Origin: Caldifarciminota bacterium
GTDB taxonomy: Bacteria > WOR-3 > Hydrothermia > UBA1063 > CAJXJZ01
Reading direction: 5' to 3'
DNA: 9,563 nucleotides
Assembly (NCBI GenBank): GCA_027073945.1
Contig: JALTEL010000178.1
Span: 1 to 9,563 of the forward strand
The notes beneath the pieces are model-generated. The model saw only the letters and a program-made list of their open reading frames with translations, had not been told where the DNA came from and made no database searches. Position numbers and translations under genes: made by a program. Below are positions 6,580 to 9,563 of the stretch, piece after piece; positions within the stretch are counted from its first letter, which is position 1, and every line of letters begins with the position of its first letter.

Positions 6580-7065
6580 TCAGAATGAGTACAGGTATCT
6601 GCTTATCCTATCTTCCGAACCTGTTAACGGATTATATGTGTAAATCGAGATATTATGCATGCCCTCTGCCGTTGAAATTGGCACCAGTATGCTTGCTACA
6701 TTTGAAGTGTCTACAATTAGGTCGTTATCCAGGTATATCTGTACATCATAGCTCTCTTTATCGTCTATTTTTACATAAAGGGGTATTTCTCCAGCATATA
6801 TGGCTCCATCTTCTATATTTGTTGTTATCGGATTGAAATAGAGTGCATTGTAATAATTGGAGCTTTTATATTTCATAAGGTATATGGAAAAAAATACGGT
6901 AAAAGTCAGAGCAGGGGCAATTAAAAACTCTATTATTCTTTTTCTCTTTTTGTACTTCAATCGTGAAATAGCTGATTTCACTCTTGTGTCAAGTTCAAAA
7001 GGCGCTTTTATAACGGGAAATTGGCTTAATATTTCATCCAATTTATCCGGTTTGTATTCCAACAA
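6580..7065 (-). CDS. Single-pass membrane protein, likely anti-sigma factor for the adjacent ECF sigma
   Basis: About 161 residues from the preferred TTG start. A soluble, basic N-terminus (about 1-45) precedes one hydrophobic helix of about 20 residues (IIEFLIAPALTFTVFFSIYL), then an outside domain of roughly 95 residues. That domain is beta-rich, and its stretch EGMHNISIYTYN followed by G-S recalls Ig-like folds. There is no Cys at all, so it lacks the HxxxCxxC zinc anti-sigma motif. The assignment rests on position and topology: it directly follows and overlaps an ECF sigma gene. In such pairs the N-terminus holds sigma at the membrane until an outside signal releases it. GTG at 7069-7071 is an alternative start, but it overlaps the Shine-Dalgarno; TTG at 7062-7060 is also possible. 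I recognise no named family. Confidence 0.65.
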   Translation of the reverse strand: MLEYKPDKLDEILSQFPVIKAPFELDTRVKSAISRLKYKKRKRIIEFLIAPALTFTVFFSIYLMKYKSSNYYNALYFNPITTNIEDGAIYAGEIPLYVKIDDKESYDVQIYLDNDLIVDTSNVASILVPISTAEGMHNISIYTYNPLTGSEDRISRYLYSF

Positions 7066-7534
7066 ACTCACCTCCCAGATATTTTTTTAATTCATTTTTA
7101 GCCCTGTTTATCCTTGATTTTACAGTGCCTATCTCAATTTTCAGTATACCTGAAATTTCTCTGTATGAAAATCTATCGAAATAGAACATTTTTATGATTT
7201 CTCTGTGCTCAGGCTTGAGTTTTTCCATTGCTTTAAAAACCTTTGTCCTTAATTCAACATCTTTTCTGTTGTCAATGCTGAGCACATCTCCGAGCTCTTC
7301 TGCTGACAAGTGCCTTTTTATTTTTTTCGATTCATTAATGGTTGTGTTGCGAGTTATAGAAAAAATCCAGGTTGAAATTGAGGATTCACCCCTGAAAGTT
7401 TTAAGGCCTTTGTATATTTTTATAAAGATATTCTGCGTTATATCCATTGCAGTATCCCTGTCCATAACCCTCCAGAATACATAGTTATAGACTCTATCTT
7501 TATATTGTTTATATATATCATCAAATTCTTCCAC
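7043..7534 (-). CDS. ECF-family RNA polymerase sigma factor
   Basis: 163 residues, normal for a two-domain ECF sigma. Region 2 spans about 5-70, with the conserved DITQNIFIKIYKGL stretch (31-44) and FRGESSISTWIFSITRN (47-63) contacting the -10. Region 4 spans about 98-151, with LKPEHREI (106-113) and the helix-turn-helix SYREISGILKIEIGTVKSRINRAK (123-146) contacting the -35. It directs RNA polymerase to a dedicated regulon, often envelope stress. The start is GTG at 7532-7534, preceded by AAAGGAAA; I see no better in-frame start. The 3' end overlaps the downstream membrane protein gene by about 23 bases. A candidate ECF promoter just upstream suggests autoregulation. The divergent neighbour is lpxK, which fits an envelope role, but that is only context. 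Confidence 0.93.
   Translation of the reverse strand: MEEFDDIYKQYKDRVYNYVFWRVMDRDTAMDITQNIFIKIYKGLKTFRGESSISTWIFSITRNTTINESKKIKRHLSAEELGDVLSIDNRKDVELRTKVFKAMEKLKPEHREIIKMFYFDRFSYREISGILKIEIGTVKSRINRAKNELKKYLGGEFVGIQTG
7071..7076 (-). promoter_or_regulatory. Shine-Dalgarno that decides the start of the membrane protein
   Basis: GGGAGG on the minus strand, extending to GGAGGTGA, touches the GTG at 7069-7071, leaving no spacing for that codon. TTG at 7063-7065 (5 bases) or 7060-7062 (8 bases) fits far better. The site lies inside the 3' end of the sigma gene, consistent with coupled translation. Confidence 0.6.
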
Positions 7535-7555
7535 TACTTTCCTTTATACATGTGA

Positions 7556-7584
7556 TTAGACATATCAAAAGGTAAATTTGTTCC
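7556..7584 (-). promoter_or_regulatory. Candidate ECF-type (autoregulatory) promoter of the sigma operon
   Basis: On the minus strand, GGAAC (7580-7584) and GTCTAA (7556-7561) are separated by 18 bases, which is close to the RpoE-like layout (GGAACnn, 16 bases, then a TCTAA-type -10). The start would fall near 7549, giving a short leader that just includes the Shine-Dalgarno. On the plus strand of this 102-bp divergent gap, only poorly spaced TTGAAC (7596-7601) and TATTAT (7617-7622) elements could serve lpxK. Confidence 0.5.
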
Positions 7585-7636
7585 CTGTTTTTTGATTGAA
7601 CGTGTAGTTTCCATCATATTATAGCAATATATAAAG

Positions 7637-8623
7637 ATGATAAACCATAATTCTATCGTATGCAAATTGTTGTCCATTTTGTACGGGATTGGGCTGCGGA
7701 TATGGTATTTATCAGTTAAAATGTCTAAAAAAAAGCGCTTGGGTTCCCGTGTCATATCTATTGGCAATATAGAAATGGGGGGCACGGGAAAAACACCCCT
7801 TGTTATGGAAATCGCAAACAGACTTCATAGAGCAGGGAAGACCGCAGTAGTGTTAACAAGAGGTTATAAAAGAAAGAGCAGACAGTGTACTTTTGTTGAT
7901 ACAGAGCATAATGTTGAGCTTTTTGGGGAAGAGCCGTTTCTGATTAAAAAATATGGGGGAGTCCCTGTATTTGTTTGTGCAAAAAGGGAGAGGGTGTCTG
8001 AATACCTTAAAGACATGCCTGATTTCTTTATCATGGATGATGGGTTTCAGTATTTAAAACTGCACAGGGATGTTGACATTGTAATTATATCAAAGGCACT
8101 CGCAACAAATGGAGATAAGCTTTTCCCCTCAGGTTATCTGCGTGAGCCTGTATCTGCGGCAGAAAGGGCTCAAATAATTGTTGTAAATTGGAGATTTGAT
8201 AGGTCTGGGAAATTGAATGAGTACTGGAAAAATCTCGGAAAGCCTTTGTTTAATATGCACTACAAAGTATCTGGCATATTTGATGCCAGAGACAAACCTG
8301 TGCACATTAAGCAGGGTAGTAGTGTGGCACTGATTTCAGCCATAGCTAAGAACAATGAGTTCAGAGATGCTGTAGAAGGTATGCTAAATCTCAGAGTATC
8401 TTCCCATTTGTCTGCGAGAGACCATCATTATTTCAATCACCTAAAAGTCTTGGATTTCATCAGGTCTGTTAAAGCAAAAGGAGTAAAATACATTATAACC
8501 ACTGATAAAGATTTTGAGAAGCTGAGGCTTAACAATGTGCTTCGTATGAGATTGGGTGTGGAAATTGATGATACATTTTTCTCATTTATCCATTTTGAAG
8601 AACATAAATATCCCCGGGATTAG
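7637..8623 (+). CDS. lpxK: Tetraacyldisaccharide 4'-kinase
   Basis: LpxK phosphorylates the 4' position of the lipid A precursor disaccharide at the cytoplasmic face of the inner membrane, yielding lipid IVA. The 328-residue length fits. The N-terminus (about 9-28) is a hydrophobic membrane-associated segment, followed by the P-loop in SIGNIEMGGTGKTP (41-54), TRGYKRKS (74-81), DDGFQYLKLHRDVDI (134-148), GYLREP (166-171), a DHHYF motif (262-266) and TTDKD (288-292), all LpxK landmarks. The ATG has no Shine-Dalgarno, but an in-frame stop lies just upstream and the N-terminus is needed for the fold, so I keep it. It is transcribed divergently from the ECF sigma operon, and its last 42 bases overlap the 3' end of the convergent permease gene. 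Presence of lpxK implies lipid A synthesis and an outer membrane. Confidence 0.95.
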   Translation: MINHNSIVCKLLSILYGIGLRIWYLSVKMSKKKRLGSRVISIGNIEMGGTGKTPLVMEIANRLHRAGKTAVVLTRGYKRKSRQCTFVDTEHNVELFGEEPFLIKKYGGVPVFVCAKRERVSEYLKDMPDFFIMDDGFQYLKLHRDVDIVIISKALATNGDKLFPSGYLREPVSAAERAQIIVVNWRFDRSGKLNEYWKNLGKPLFNMHYKVSGIFDARDKPVHIKQGSSVALISAIAKNNEFRDAVEGMLNLRVSSHLSARDHHYFNHLKVLDFIRSVKAKGVKYIITTDKDFEKLRLNNVLRMRLGVEIDDTFFSFIHFEEHKYPRD

Positions 8624-9563
8624 AAACACTACGTCGGCAGCTGTTGATGCTGTTATCGGATCTAATTTTCCAATTTGCCCCAATAATTTTGTACCCTGGA
8701 ATACTCCCCAGTATACAAAAGCTGTTGCGAGTGCAAGGCCGAATGCGGCTGCTTTTGCCCTGCTTTTTGTTAATGAGCTGAGACTCAGAGAAAACAAAAG
8801 CATAATAAAACAGGAGATAGGGAACGTATATCTTGTGTAGTACTCTACCAATTCTGCCGTATAAGAAATCCCTGCTTTTTTTTTCTTTTTAATGAGTTTT
8901 TTCAAATCCCTGGCAGTCATATAGAGTATGTCACTCGTTCGTGTGAGAAATTCAAATGGAGATATATCAAGTTCAGGATATGCCTTTATGGAGAATGTGG
9001 CGACAGAATCTCTAATATTTCCTATCACTCTTTCTGTTCCCTGCTCAAGTATCCAGTGTTTGTCCCTGTATTGACCCTTTTTTGCGTCAATGCGGCGTAC
9101 TAATTTTCCCTGTTTCCCGAAGTCCAGTATGGTTATATTATCCGCGGTATTTGTCCTTCTTGTAATATATCCGAAAAAGTAGAGCCTGTTTTTCCAGAAA
9201 AAGCTCAAATCACGGGCAAAGCGCCTTCCGAATATAGGTGGCCTTTTTTCAATTTTCACCCTGTTTACAACCCTTGATCTGTTAAAACCCGGATAGCCCA
9301 GGTATTCTGCAACTGTAAAGTCAAGGACAGAATTTATCGCTCCCAGAACGATTATTGGCATAAACAGGTGTATTAGGCTTATGCCAGAGGCTTTTACAGC
9401 GAGAAGTTCATTTTTTCTTGCGAATTCGCTTATAATTAGAAATATTGCCAGAAGTTGTCCAACCGGAAACATAAGATTAAATATATAACCTGTTTGCAAT
9501 CCATAATATTCCAGTATCAGGATTATGCCAGTTTTATGTTGTACAAAATGGTCTATGGTGTCG
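8582..9563 (-). CDS. LptF/LptG-family LPS export permease (N-terminus missing)
   Basis: The frame is open to the right edge; the visible 326 residues lack roughly the first 30-50 of a typical permease. A TTG at 9497-9499 is in frame but internal. The order is YjgP/YjgQ-like: a hydrophobic segment (about 25-45), the conserved NELLA followed by ASGISL (51-63), a second helix (about 65-85), a periplasmic beta-jellyroll-like domain (about 105-220), then three C-terminal helices (about 245-265, 271-291, 306-323). LptF and LptG pair with the LptB ATPase to extract LPS from the inner membrane and pass it to LptC/LptA. I cannot tell F from G. No start or promoter is visible. It ends with TGA at 8582-8584 inside the lpxK coding region. 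Confidence 0.92.
   Translation of the reverse strand, partial: DTIDHFVQHKTGIILILEYYGLQTGYIFNLMFPVGQLLAIFLIISEFARKNELLAVKASGISLIHLFMPIIVLGAINSVLDFTVAEYLGYPGFNRSRVVNRVKIEKRPPIFGRRFARDLSFFWKNRLYFFGYITRRTNTADNITILDFGKQGKLVRRIDAKKGQYRDKHWILEQGTERVIGNIRDSVATFSIKAYPELDISPFEFLTRTSDILYMTARDLKKLIKKKKKAGISYTAELVEYYTRYTFPISCFIMLLFSLSLSSLTKSRAKAAAFGLALATAFVYWGVFQGTKLLGQIGKLDPITASTAADVVFLIPGIFMFFKMDK

Noticed and set aside
7534..7785. Minus-strand 83-codon open frame upstream of the sigma gene
   Set aside because: It is mostly antisense to lpxK, has no recognisable features, and would span the likely sigma promoter.

Overview
The window looks like part of a chromosome from an AT-rich, double-membraned (LPS-making), probably anaerobic bacterium. 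The double membrane is inferred from lpxK, an LptF/LptG permease and an outer-membrane beta-barrel. The anaerobic lifestyle is inferred from tandem ferredoxin-containing MinD-type ATPases and NifX/COG1433-type proteins, which are typical of anaerobes. Frequent ATA, AGA and AGG codons and the mix of families would suit an uncultured candidate phylum, but I cannot place the organism firmly. I see no rRNA, tRNA, CRISPR array, IS element or phage gene.

Layout. (a) 1-3278, plus strand: the 3' part of a Wzi-like outer-membrane barrel gene, then one base later a two-domain oxidoreductase (MDR dehydrogenase fused to Gfo/Idh/MocA). This is the end of a surface-polysaccharide operon. (b) 3419-6450, minus strand: a four-gene module, read from 6450 downwards. 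It holds two paralogous NifX/COG1433 proteins with Gly/Arg/aromatic-rich tails, then two paralogous MinD-type ATPases, each with an inserted 2x[4Fe-4S] ferredoxin domain. Each COG1433 gene has its own sigma70-type promoter with a near-consensus Fur-type box just downstream of the -10. The second ATPase overlaps the first by ATGA. (c) 6580-7534, minus strand: an ECF sigma factor and an overlapping single-pass membrane protein that is its likely anti-sigma factor. A candidate ECF-type promoter lies just upstream. (d) 7637-9563: lpxK on the plus strand, converging on an LptF/LptG permease on the minus strand, with 42 bp of overlapping coding 3' ends. The permease runs off the window.

How the genes may work together. 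The COG1433 plus MinD-ferredoxin ATPase pairing resembles the orange-protein (ORP) operons of Desulfovibrio. There a COG1433 protein carries a Mo/Cu-sulfur cluster and partners MinD-like ATPases. Here both partners are duplicated and the promoters carry Fur-type boxes. I infer an iron-responsive metal-sulfur cluster assembly or carrier module of unknown client. The low-complexity tails, one a near-perfect 18-bp tandem repeat, are the most unusual part. LpxK, the permease and perhaps the ECF pair point to envelope biogenesis and envelope-stress control nearby.
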